DNA from: Bradyrhizobium sp.
Lineage (GTDB): Bacteria > Pseudomonadota > Alphaproteobacteria > Rhizobiales > Xanthobacteraceae
Direction of reading: 5' to 3'
Length of the DNA: 50,313 bases
NCBI RefSeq assembly: GCF_016213215.1
Contig: NZ_JACRAW010000080.1
Span: forward strand, 1 to 50,313
A program made the translations under genes and the position numbers. This document shows, piece by piece, positions 25,719 to 33,723 of the stretch (the stretch's first letter is position 1; every line of letters starts with the position of its first letter). A model generated the notes under the pieces. The model did no database searches and was not told where the DNA came from. It saw nothing but the letters and a program-made list of their open reading frames with translations.

Positions 25719-25732
25719 TTGATTTAAATCAA
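25719..25732 (-). promoter_or_regulatory. FixK/FNR-type box (TTGATTTAAATCAA)
   Basis: A perfect 14-base palindrome identical to the TTGA-N6-TCAA consensus of FixK2/FNR/CRP-family oxygen regulators. Its centre is about 40 bases before the start codon of the 57-residue gene on the minus strand. No good -10 sequence is evident between box and start codon. The next plus-strand gene begins 440 bases away. Confidence 0.6.
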
Positions 25733-26173
25733 TTGGCCGACGTGATTTTGTGCATGCCGGCGCTCGCTCCAAGCGAGTGTAATCTATTCGCAAGCACTAT
25801 AGCGGGAGTGTCGGCTCGTAATTGGGATTGTTTCGGCAGTGCGCGATGGACCAATGGAAAAGGGGCCCGACGCGACGAGTCCAATCCTGAGGTTCATGAT
25901 CCTATCCTTCAACCACCGAAATAGATTTCGAGCAGGTTCTGCTCAATTGTGGCAGCTCAAAAAACGTATTTCTCATGAATGAATCCTTAGCCAACGTCTG
26001 GGGGAGAGGGGGCTTGCGATTCGCGGGCGTTCGATTCGCTGCACTGCGAAAAGGATGACGGTTTTGCTGGCTCGCTCGTGCCCTTGATCTCGCGCAATAC
26101 GCGGCTCGTCTGGGACCTCTAGCTTGTAACAGTTGGGAGACGCGCTGCGCGGCTCCCCGAGAGGTAAGGGACC
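25733..26173. other. intergenic stretch without a recognised gene
   Basis: About 440 bases, less GC-rich than its surroundings, with no convincing open frame. It lies between the FixK-type box and the DUF3775 gene; the last 15 bases hold the GAGAGGTAAGGGACC ribosome site. No other element was found. Confidence 0.5.
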
Positions 26174-26584
26174 ATGCGGAAGATTCCGGATCTATCGATC
26201 TCGCCGGAGAAGGTTTTCTTCGTCATCTCCAAATCACGGCAATCGGACAGCGAGGCCGCGGGAGGAGGGATAATTGGGGATTCGGGTGATGACGATATGA
26301 GCTACGGACGCGGCGGCCGTGGCGAAGATACCGATCGCTCCGAGCTCGCCGGCTTCATCCGCGATCTGAACGTGGACGAGCAGATCGATCTGGTCGCGCT
26401 GATGTGGCTCGGCCGCGGTGACGGCGATCTCAGTAATTGGCGCGAACTGCGCGCGCAGGCCGTTCAGGCCCACAACAAGCGCACCGCTTCCTACCTGATC
26501 GGCACGCCCATGCTGGCGGACTATCTAGAGGAAGCGATGTCCCAGTTCGGGAAGTCATTCGAAGAATTCGAAGAGCATCTCTGA
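26174..26584 (+). CDS. DUF3775 family protein
   Basis: A 136-residue soluble acidic protein of the DUF3775 family. It starts LSISPEKVFFVISKSRQ, has a variable Gly/Asp-rich spacer (about 30-52), then the conserved block LAGFIRDLNVDEQIDLVALMWLGRGD, followed by NWRELRAQAVQAHNKRTASYLIGTPMLADYLEEAM. GAGAGGTAAGGGACC precedes the ATG. Biochemical function is unknown. It is followed after about 75 bases by a host-attachment family gene on the same strand. Confidence 0.85.
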   Translation: MRKIPDLSISPEKVFFVISKSRQSDSEAAGGGIIGDSGDDDMSYGRGGRGEDTDRSELAGFIRDLNVDEQIDLVALMWLGRGDGDLSNWRELRAQAVQAHNKRTASYLIGTPMLADYLEEAMSQFGKSFEEFEEHL

Positions 26585-26660
26585 TCCCTCCGATTCCTGC
26601 CTCGTGTCCACGGGCGACGACTTGTCCGCGCCCGAACGCAATTCCCTGGAGTAAATGCAA

Positions 26661-27104
26661 ATGAACAAGATGAAGCTCGACAAAGGTGACTGGCTCGTTG
26701 TCTGCGACGGCCGCAAGGCGCTCATCCTCGAGAACACCGGTGACCGGGTGTTTCCGAATCTCCACACCAAGGAGGTGCGCCAACATGAGGATTCCTCGAC
26801 GAGATCTCAGGGAGGCGACGTTCCAGGCAAGGTCCAACACGCCACAGGAGCGCGGAGCGCAGTGGAGCAGACGGACTGGCATGATGAGTCCGAGCGGGCC
26901 TTCCTGAAGGCCCTGGCCGATCGTCTCGACACGGCGGTCACGTCGGGCGAGACCACGGCGGTTACGATGGTGGCGTCGCCGCGCGCGCTCGGCATGATTC
27001 GTGCGGACTATTCAGCTGCGGTGCGCAAGGCTCTGCAGGCGGAATTGGGCAAAGACCTCGTCAAGCTGCCGGTCTACGAGATCGAGAAACAGCTTCTGGC
27101 GTGA
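26661..27104 (+). CDS. host attachment family protein (baeRF-like)
   Basis: A 147-residue protein matching the proteobacterial host attachment family, named from a study of Agrobacterium plant attachment and structurally related to bacterial eRF1-like domains. It has the opening strand DWLVVCDGRKALILENTGD, a polar middle segment, and FLKALADRLDTAV followed by VTMVASPRALGMIRADYS and LVKLPVYEIEKQL. The ATG at 26661 lies nine bases after GGAG; an ATG two codons earlier is too close to it. The direct molecular role is unknown. Confidence 0.87.
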   Translation: MNKMKLDKGDWLVVCDGRKALILENTGDRVFPNLHTKEVRQHEDSSTRSQGGDVPGKVQHATGARSAVEQTDWHDESERAFLKALADRLDTAVTSGETTAVTMVASPRALGMIRADYSAAVRKALQAELGKDLVKLPVYEIEKQLLA

Positions 27105-27224
27105 ATCGATAGCGCGCAGGCGCCCGGCGCCCTGAGCATGATCGGGAAGTGCGGAGACGCGACAAACACGAAGCGTTTGCGGAGGTCATGCTCGAAGAAA
27201 AGCTGGAGCGCGAGATCTCGCGTT

Positions 27225-27494
27225 CTAGAAACAGGGGTGCCGACGCCCGTCCTGGCCGATATAGTTGGCCGCGCCCTGATAGCAGTGATTGGTCGAAGGC
27301 CCGTCGTAATAGGCAAAGGTGCCGGGTACGGCGCCTGGGCCGTAGTTGTGCAGATAGCTGATGCCATAGGGCAGCTGAATGGCGTGTGCGTTGTAATGGT
27401 GATGGCGGTGCCGGACTCGCGCCTCCGACAGGCTGGGGACAAGGCTGGCGGCCAGCAGGATGGCGGCGGCCCCAAACAGCTTGGACTTGCTCAT
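27225..27494 (-). CDS. small secreted protein
   Basis: An 89-residue protein with a signal peptide (MSKSKLFGAAAILLAASLVPSLSEA). The mature part begins RVRHRHHHYNAHAIQLPYG and ends NYIGQDGRRHPCF. It has a His/Arg cluster and two cysteines (HCYQG and HPCF). GGAGAATCGAG precedes the ATG. Small tyrosine- and glycine-rich secreted proteins ending in a G-x-D-x-RR-HPC type motif recur in Bradyrhizobium, but no function is known to me. Confidence 0.72.
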   Translation of the reverse strand: MSKSKLFGAAAILLAASLVPSLSEARVRHRHHHYNAHAIQLPYGISYLHNYGPGAVPGTFAYYDGPSTNHCYQGAANYIGQDGRRHPCF

Positions 27495-27754
27495 CTCGAT
27501 TCTCCGGAAAACCCGCTAACGGTTAGCTATCTTATCGTAATTTCGAGGCCTCGGGATACCGCCTCGGCCAGCTCAATGGAGCCCAGTTCGGGCGGAATGG
27601 CTTCGGGATCGGCCGATTCCGCCTCAATTCCTGCCAATTTTTGGCCTTTTCCAGATGCTTAACGAATTGCCAACACAGTACAGCCAGAGTCCCCCGGTCG
27701 GCTCGCTATCTGCTGCCGGTCCGTTCGTCACAAAAGGCTTGCCGCCAGCCCTTT

Positions 27755-28201
27755 ATGCGCATCACCGCCCTCAGCCTGTTGTTGCTCCCGTTGATCGCCG
27801 CGGCGCCGGCGCGCGCCGATCTGCGCATCACGCGTGACCACGGCGGATATGTCGAGGAGTACAAGGCGAAGTACAAGCGCATTCGCGACAAGGGCGAACG
27901 CGTCATCATCGACGGCATCTGCAATTCCGCCTGCACGCTGGTGCTGGGCATGGTACCGATGAAGAAGATCTGCGTGACTCCGCGCGCCAGCCTCGGCTTC
28001 CACCAGGCCTATTACGACAAGGCTTTCACCTTCGGCATCAAGGTCACCAGCATGGAGGGCACCTCCGACCTGATGTCCTATTATCCGGATACGGTGAAGG
28101 ACTGGATTCGCCGTAACGGGGGGCTGACCACCGAAATGAAGAAGATCAAAAACGGCATCGATCTCTGGAAGATCGTCGATCCCTGTCCGGACGAGTGGTA
28201 G
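27755..28201 (+). CDS. exported protein with ClpP/crotonase-like Ser motif
   Basis: A 148-residue protein with a signal peptide (MRITALSLLLLPLIAAAPARA). The mature part has RVIIDGICNSACTLVLGMVP, a beta-strand followed by a turn with Ser-Ala-Cys at the start of a helix. This resembles the nucleophile turn of ClpP/SppA-fold periplasmic proteins (COG3904-like). ASLGFHQAYYDK then supplies a His at the place where those proteins have one. Protease activity is only an inference. The ATG at 27755 was chosen for the signal peptide. Confidence 0.72.
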   Translation: MRITALSLLLLPLIAAAPARADLRITRDHGGYVEEYKAKYKRIRDKGERVIIDGICNSACTLVLGMVPMKKICVTPRASLGFHQAYYDKAFTFGIKVTSMEGTSDLMSYYPDTVKDWIRRNGGLTTEMKKIKNGIDLWKIVDPCPDEW

Positions 28202-28353
28202 CGGCGTTGCCGCTTGAACCTAAACTGATGTCAACGCTCCTGGCTGCGATAGGCCGACAGGGGAGCCGTTCGCCGGACCGAGGCCCCGTACCGGGCAGCA
28301 TCTGCGGAGATTGACATTGCCGCCGCCCCCCGTCTGGGGCATGAGAGCGGTAA

Positions 28354-29226
28354 ATGAATCACGACGTGAACACATTCGCCGCGCGCGCGGCGCCGGCGAT
28401 TTTCGTCGTGCTGTGGAGTACCGGCTTTATCGGTACCAAGTATGTCATCAACAATGCCGACCCGCTGACCTATCTGGCCATCCGCATGGCCATCGTCGTC
28501 GTCTTGATGCTGATCATCGCAGGCATCACGCGGCCCAAATGGCCGGACCGGATCGGGATCGTTCATAGCGCAGCCGCCGGCATCCTGGTGCATGGGTTCT
28601 ATCTCGGCGGAACCGCGCTCGCGATAGCGCACTCGGTTCCGGCCGGTCTTTCCGCGCTCATTCCGGGCCTGCAGCCGGTGCTGATCTCGACCCTGGCTAA
28701 CCGCTGGCTCGGCGAACGCGTGACCTCGCTGCAATGGGCCGGATTGTTGCTCGGCCTGGCAGGGGTGGTTCTGATCCTGCACAACCGTCCGATGACAGGG
28801 GAGGCGGGCTGGGGCTGGCTGGCTTCAGGGGTATCGTTGATCAGCATCACCCTGGGCACGCTCTATCAGCGCCGCTTCTGCGTCCATATCGACTGGCGCG
28901 CCGGCAACGTCGTGCAATATGGGGCGGTCGCGATCTTGTTTGCGGTTGGCGCCTTCGTCTTCGAGGACAGGGTGGTGCACTGGACGCGGGAGTTCGTGCT
29001 GGCGCTGGCCTGGCTGGCGGTCGTGCTTTCGATCGGGTCGATCGGACTGTTGTACTGGCTGATCAGGCATTCGGCGACGACGTCAGTCGCCAGCCTGTTT
29101 TATCTCGTGCCGGCCGTTACCGCGGTGATGGCATTTGTGCTGTTTGGAGAGCGACTCGATGCGATCGCAGTCGCAGGCATGGCGATCTGCGCGGCCGCGG
29201 TGTTCCTCGTCAATCGGCGGCGCTAG
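28354..29226 (+). CDS. DMT superfamily (EamA) transporter
   Basis: A 290-residue inner-membrane protein with ten hydrophobic segments in two EamA repeats. The first repeat begins AIFVVLWSTGFIGTKYVIN and includes VPAGLSALIPGLQPVL; the second begins near 150 (WGWLASGVSLISITLGTLYQ) and includes SVASLFYLVPAVTAVMAFVLFGERL, the usual second-repeat motif. Members export amino acids or other small metabolites with protons. The substrate cannot be predicted. It stands alone, with a hairpin just after its stop. Confidence 0.92.
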   Translation: MNHDVNTFAARAAPAIFVVLWSTGFIGTKYVINNADPLTYLAIRMAIVVVLMLIIAGITRPKWPDRIGIVHSAAAGILVHGFYLGGTALAIAHSVPAGLSALIPGLQPVLISTLANRWLGERVTSLQWAGLLLGLAGVVLILHNRPMTGEAGWGWLASGVSLISITLGTLYQRRFCVHIDWRAGNVVQYGAVAILFAVGAFVFEDRVVHWTREFVLALAWLAVVLSIGSIGLLYWLIRHSATTSVASLFYLVPAVTAVMAFVLFGERLDAIAVAGMAICAAAVFLVNRRR

Positions 29227-29229
29227 CGC

Positions 29230-29256
29230 CCGGGCGCTTCGCGAGGGGGCGCCCGG
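29230..29256. terminator. GC-rich hairpin after the EamA gene
   Basis: CCGGGCGC / GCGCCCGG, an eight-base stem with an 11-base loop, begins four bases after the transporter stop. There is no T-tract. The next gene converges on it from the other strand. Confidence 0.4.
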
Positions 29257-29351
29257 CGAAATACGAACAGGCGGGTCGATCCGACGCAGGAGAGGGGCAG
29301 GAAGAGCAAGCCTCCAGACTGGTCATGCGGAGGCTTGCTGCCGATGTTGGA

Positions 29352-29651
29352 TCAGCGCCTGGACTTCTTGGCCTTCTTTTTCTTCTTGGCGACTTTCTTG
29401 GTCGCTTTCTTGGCTGATTTCTTTGCCGCTTTCTTGGCTGATTTCTTGGTCGCCTTCTTGGCTGACTTCTTCGCCTTCTTGGCCTTCTTTGCTTTCTTGG
29501 CGGCCTTCTTCTTCGGCGGTGCTTTCTTCGCGACCTTCTTCTTGACCTTCCTCGCCTTCTTGACGGTTGGCTTTGCGACTTGGTTGGTCGCGTCGGCCGC
29601 GGTGGTTGTCAGCTCCGGCGTCTGTTCAATTACCGGCTTGTCGTCGTCCAT
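29352..29651 (-). CDS. histone H1-like Lys/Ala-rich protein
   Basis: A 99-residue protein. GGGGGA lies four bases before the ATG. Residues 1-28 are acidic to neutral (MDDDKPVIEQTPELTTTAAD); from about 29 onward the sequence is almost only Lys, Ala and Ser, with repeated KKAAKK/KKSAKK units and the end KKAKKSRR. This is the composition of bacterial histone H1-like (Hc1/AlgP-type) DNA-binding tails, which condense DNA through charge. The repeat number is likely to vary between strains by slippage. It has no globular domain. Confidence 0.8.
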   Translation of the reverse strand: MDDDKPVIEQTPELTTTAADATNQVAKPTVKKARKVKKKVAKKAPPKKKAAKKAKKAKKAKKSAKKATKKSAKKAAKKSAKKATKKVAKKKKKAKKSRR

Positions 29652-29719
29652 ATCGTCCCCCAGGGTTTTAACGCGGCGGTGACGATAGCGGGATTCCGAC
29701 GCCTGTCAAAACGACCAGA

Positions 29720-31159
29720 TCAATTTGCGCGGATTTTCGCATAAGCGGCGAGCGCGCGCTCGCGCCCTTTGACGTGATCGATGATGGGCGTGGGATAGGT
29801 GCTGCCGAGTTTGATGCCGGCGCTCGCCAGATCGAGCGGGCCTGCGCGCCAGGGTTGATGAATCAGATTTGCCGCCAATCGAGCGAGCTCCGGCACCCAG
29901 CGCCGGACATAGCTGCCCTCGGGATCGAACTTCTCCCCCTGAAGCACCGGGTTGAACACCCGGAAATAAGGTGCAGCGTCGGCGCCGCAGCCTGCGACCC
30001 ATTGCCAATTGGCGGGATTGCTTCCCGCATCCGGATCGACCAGCGTGTCCCAGAACCAGCGCTCTCCCTCGCGCCAGTCGATCAGGAGGTGCTTGACCAG
30101 GAACGACGCCGCTACCATCCGCACCCGGTTGTGCATGACGCCGGTGTGCCAGAGCTCGCGCAAGCCGGCGTCGACGATCGGGTAGCCGGTCCGGCCGCGC
30201 TGCCAGGCACCGAGTGCCTCCGCATCGTGCTTCCAGGGGAAGGCATCAAACGAAGACTGCAGGTTTTTGGTTGCGAGCTCGGGTTCGTCGTGGAGGAGGT
30301 GGCGGCAGAATTCCCGCCAGCCCAGTTCGCTCAGGAACTTGTCGACGTCGGGGCCGAGGCCGGCGCGCTCGGCTGCCGCAAAGCGTGCGGCGTGCCAGAC
30401 TTGGCGCGGGCTGATCTCGCCGAAGCGCAGGTGCGGCGACAGGCGTGAGGTGCCCGCCCGGTCGAGGCGGTCGCGCGCGGTGGCGTAGCCCTCTATTCCC
30501 TCTGCAAGGAACGCGCGCAGCCGGTCCGTGGCGGAAGGCTCACCGGGCTTCCAGTTCTCGCGCAGCCCGCGGGCCCAATCCGGGCTGGTCGGCTCGAGTT
30601 GGAAGCTTTCGACCGTCTCGCTGACGAGATCCGGTCCCGGGCGCAGCGCCTTGGGCGCGGGGAGGGGCTTGGGTGGATCGCCCAACGCGCGCAGGCGTCG
30701 CCAGAAGGGGGTGAATACCCGCAGGCCTCGGCCGTCCCTGGTGCGGATCGCCGATGGCGCGGCGAGGAGATCGCCCGGGAAGCTCTCCGCGCCGACGCCG
30801 ATGTTGGCGAGCGCGGTTTCGAGCTGTCCGGCGATCGCCTCCTGCGCGGCCTGAGCGATCTCGTTCCAGTAAATGCCGTGCGCTGCGGTTTCGCGGGCGA
30901 GCTCGGGAATGATTCGCACCGCCGCTCCTCGGCGCAGTACCAGCGATGCGCCGATCGCACTGAGGCCCTCTCGAAGCGAACGCAGGGACTGCGCCAGCCA
31001 CCAGCGCGCGGCCCCGCCTAACGGCCGCCCGGCCGCCTCATCGAGCACATAGAGGCAGATGACCGGACGCCCCGTGCCGGCCGCGGCATGCAGGGCAGGG
31101 TGATCCGAAAGGCGCAGATCATCGCGAAACCAGACGAGGATCGGCTGCGCGGCGGTCAT
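29720..31159 (-). CDS. phrB: deoxyribodipyrimidine photo-lyase (class I cryptochrome/photolyase family)
   Basis: A 479-residue light-driven DNA repair enzyme that splits cyclobutane pyrimidine dimers using FADH-. The N-terminal alpha/beta antenna domain begins ILVWFRDDLRLSDHPAL. The C-terminal FAD domain has TSRLSPHLRFGEISPRQVWH, ELGWREFCRHLL, the WxxGRTGYPIVDAGLREL region, GVMHNRVRMVAASFLVKHL and DPDAGSNPANWQWVAGCGAD, all standard photolyase signatures. Length is usual. The short gap to the peroxiredoxin gene upstream (84 bases, same strand) allows co-transcription, which would group light and peroxide stress defence. Confidence 0.95.
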   Translation of the reverse strand: MTAAQPILVWFRDDLRLSDHPALHAAAGTGRPVICLYVLDEAAGRPLGGAARWWLAQSLRSLREGLSAIGASLVLRRGAAVRIIPELARETAAHGIYWNEIAQAAQEAIAGQLETALANIGVGAESFPGDLLAAPSAIRTRDGRGLRVFTPFWRRLRALGDPPKPLPAPKALRPGPDLVSETVESFQLEPTSPDWARGLRENWKPGEPSATDRLRAFLAEGIEGYATARDRLDRAGTSRLSPHLRFGEISPRQVWHAARFAAAERAGLGPDVDKFLSELGWREFCRHLLHDEPELATKNLQSSFDAFPWKHDAEALGAWQRGRTGYPIVDAGLRELWHTGVMHNRVRMVAASFLVKHLLIDWREGERWFWDTLVDPDAGSNPANWQWVAGCGADAAPYFRVFNPVLQGEKFDPEGSYVRRWVPELARLAANLIHQPWRAGPLDLASAGIKLGSTYPTPIIDHVKGRERALAAYAKIRAN

Positions 31160-31243
31160 GCTTTCCGATGTGCTTCCTCAACGGCGTGCGGGCAGCCTGG
31201 TTGGTTTCAGAGCGCCCGCCACGCATTTTGATGAGGCGAGGCC

Positions 31244-31903
31244 TCACTTCGGCTGCGGTACGATCCGCAGGTACGGCCTCGGCGCCTTCCAGCCCTGCGG
31301 GTAGATCGTCTTGGCCTCGTCATCGGAGACCGAGCCGGCGATGATGACGTCCTCGCCCTGCTTCCAGTCGGCGGGGGTGGCAACACGATGCTTGGCTGTC
31401 AGCTGCAGCGAGTCGATGACGCGGAGAATTTCCTGGAAGTTGCGCCCGGTGGTCATGGGATAGACCAGCATGAGCTTGATCTTCTTGTCCGGGCCGATGA
31501 TGAAGACGTTGCGGACGGTCTGATTGTCGGCAGGCGTACGCTTGGACGGATCGCCGGAAGTAGCGGCCGGCAGCATGTCGTAGAGCTTGGATACGTTGTA
31601 GTCGGTGTCGCCGATGATCGGGTAGTTCGGTGCGGCGCCCTGCGTCTCCTTGATGTCCTCGGCCCACTTGGCGTGGTTGTCGACGGGATCGACCGAAAGG
31701 CCGATCAGCTTGACGCCGCGCCTGTCGAATTCCGGCTTGAGCTTGGCCAGCGCACCGAGCTCGGTGGTGCAGACCGGGGTGAAATCCTTGGGGTGCGAGA
31801 ACAGCAGCGCCCAGCTATTTCCGATCCAGTCGTGGAATTTGATTTTGCCTTCGGTGGTTTGGGCCTCGAAATCGGGGGCCACAGCGCCAATCTGGAGTGC
31901 CAT
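31244..31903 (-). CDS. 1-Cys peroxiredoxin (Prdx6 type)
   Basis: A 219-residue thiol peroxidase that reduces peroxides with a single active cysteine. The active site is Cys45 in HPKDFTPVCTTELG. The Prdx6-type C-terminal arm is present (LQLTAKHRVATPADWKQGEDVII and YPQGWKAPRPYLRIVPQPK), and no second conserved resolving cysteine is seen. GAGGTCGAAAC precedes the ATG at 31903. Probably cytosolic. Upstream of photolyase on the same strand. Confidence 0.95.
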   Translation of the reverse strand: MALQIGAVAPDFEAQTTEGKIKFHDWIGNSWALLFSHPKDFTPVCTTELGALAKLKPEFDRRGVKLIGLSVDPVDNHAKWAEDIKETQGAAPNYPIIGDTDYNVSKLYDMLPAATSGDPSKRTPADNQTVRNVFIIGPDKKIKLMLVYPMTTGRNFQEILRVIDSLQLTAKHRVATPADWKQGEDVIIAGSVSDDEAKTIYPQGWKAPRPYLRIVPQPK

Positions 31904-32288
31904 GTTTCGACCTCATCTTCTTCAAGTGAAGGGTGAATTTGTTCTACCAAATATAGAGGATCGCCCGTTTTGAGTGAACGGGGCCGGCCAACAAGAGTAG
32001 ATCATTCTATCTTTCCGCGGTGTCACGAAATCCTGATTTCGGCGCGCGCCCCTGCGGCGAAATGACTCCATCGACGCACAACAGTGCGGCTTGCCCAGAT
32101 GTTGCCGTTTATCGCCGCCATGACGCGCGGCCCGAAGTCGCTGGATGGAACCGTGACGGACCGCACAGCGACCAATTGGCAACCAATCTAGAAAAGTCGC
32201 GATCCGCATAGCCAATCCTTAACCACACGTTTACGCCCGCATGAAATTGCTGGCCGAGAACAAGAAGCAAGAAGTTTGAGAAGTGAAA
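31904..32288. other. divergent intergenic region
   Basis: About 385 bases between the peroxiredoxin (minus) and a hypothetical gene (plus). It should hold both promoters, but no confident motif was identified. No convincing open frame is present. Confidence 0.5.
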
Positions 32289-32864
32289 ATGTCTGCCTCA
32301 GCGTCCAATTCCGTCGATCCGCCCGAACTGCTCGAGCCTTCCAGTTGCGACACCGCAGCGCACGCGCTCTCGATCGTGCGCGACAGCGTCATCACGGGCG
32401 AAGGTCCCACCACGAAGGGCAGGGTGCATTTCTCCCGGTCGCTCGACGCGATCGATGCCGCCTGGTGCGCGCGCATTCTCACCGCTTCGGCGCTTGAACA
32501 ATTGCCGGTGAGCCGCGAAGAGGCGGAAGCGCTGTTCGAGATCAACGAGGCCGCCACCGAACGCAGCGATGGCGGGCATTTCGACGACCTGCTCGCCAAG
32601 GCGATTGCGCACCATGCGGCGGCGGAGTCCGGTCTGCCGGTGCCGCCGCGCTCGGTCGCGCTGGCGCCCCACACCGACATCGAGAGCTGGGCGCCCGGCT
32701 ACACCAGCAAGGTCGACGCCAAGGTGCTGGAATGGGTCGCCGGAAAGATGCGCGGCAAGCAGCTCAATAACCGCCGGCTTACGGCGATGGTAGCGACGTT
32801 CCTGGGCGTCACGGCGCTGCCGCTGGCGCAGCAACTCCCGGCCGTGTTCGACATCGGCATGTGA
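32289..32864 (+). CDS. hypothetical soluble protein
   Basis: A 191-residue protein with no signal peptide or membrane segment until a mildly hydrophobic C terminus (MVATFLGVTALPLAQQLPAVFDIGM). Good coding character. It contains VHFSRSLDAIDAAWCARILTASALEQLPVSREEAEALFEINEAA, which looks like a helical bundle. The ATG at 32289 was chosen over a GTG two codons earlier; GAGAAG is about five bases upstream. I do not recognise the family. It ends 25 bases before the large repeat. Confidence 0.7.
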   Translation: MSASASNSVDPPELLEPSSCDTAAHALSIVRDSVITGEGPTTKGRVHFSRSLDAIDAAWCARILTASALEQLPVSREEAEALFEINEAATERSDGGHFDDLLAKAIAHHAAAESGLPVPPRSVALAPHTDIESWAPGYTSKVDAKVLEWVAGKMRGKQLNNRRLTAMVATFLGVTALPLAQQLPAVFDIGM

Positions 32865-32889
32865 CATCCGGCGTGATCCTTCTTTGACG

Positions 32890-33550
32890 ATGGGCGTTGC
32901 GAGCGAAAGCGAAGCAATCCAATCCAGAGTATCTCCGCGGAGAGAGTCTGGATTGCTCCGTCGCTGTCGCTCCTCGCAATGACGCACGAGACATAGGTCC
33001 ACGTTCTCGCGGCGCGATGCGCCCGAGGTTTGCTGTCGTTCTTCGCCCTCTTGAGAACCGAGGGCGCAGGGAAGGCCGGGTGCCGGCTGGCACCCGCGGT
33101 CCGTGCGCAGAACGCACACGGGCTGGACCACAGGGCAGCCGAGACATCCCGGCCTTCCCTGCGCGGATGGTTTCAACGACTTATGTCGTGATCTCCCCGG
33201 TGAGACGAGCTCTATTGCCACCGTCGCCGCGCGGATTTCTTCCGGCGCCTCTCCCCGGTCGGGGTGAAACGCCTCCGCGCCGCTTGACGCCAGCTTCGGG
33301 CGCCAGGACCACACGATTTGGCCGTCCGCGGACGTCCTCGCCCGGCTTTCGACGGCTGGCGTGTGCTCACCCTCGAAGCCAAGCGAAGACGCTCTTCAGC
33401 GCCGTTCGTCCGCGCGCCGGCAGATCGCTCACAAGCCTTACTGGCCAGCCCTGCGATCGCCATCCACGCCCGACGCTGCCGCGTCCACCGCATCCCAAAC
33501 CCGCGATCCGTGACGACGTACGACCGCCCCTCGTGCCGGGTGAGATAGGT
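32890..33550 (-). repeat. large dispersed intergenic repeat, copy 2 (inverted)
   Basis: About 660 bases that, read on the minus strand, follow the same order of landmarks as 11808-12410: GAGGGGCGG, ACGTCGTCACGGATCGCGG, GGATGCGGTGGACGCGGCAG, GATCGCAGGGCTGG, TGGTCCTGGCGCCCGAAGCTGGCG, CTCGTCTCACCGGGGAG, GCGCAGGGAAGGCCGGGATG, a mid section with GCGTTCTGCGCACGG, CTTCCCTGCGCCCTCGG, CTCGGGCGCATCGCGCCGCG, then the AATCCAGA palindrome. All open frames inside it are taken to be repeat-derived. Confidence 0.75.
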
Positions 33551-33723
33551 CGCGTATACGCCAATTCCGAATTCGGTAAAAGCGAAATATTTTTGCCGCG
33601 AGGGCTTGACGGGTTTTCAGCTGATTTGCCCGCCGGGCCAGATCGCTCCGTTCGACTCCCGCCGTGCGAAGCTGACAACCGCCAATTTGCTGAGCTCGCC
33701 AATGGGCCACAAACGGACTGACT

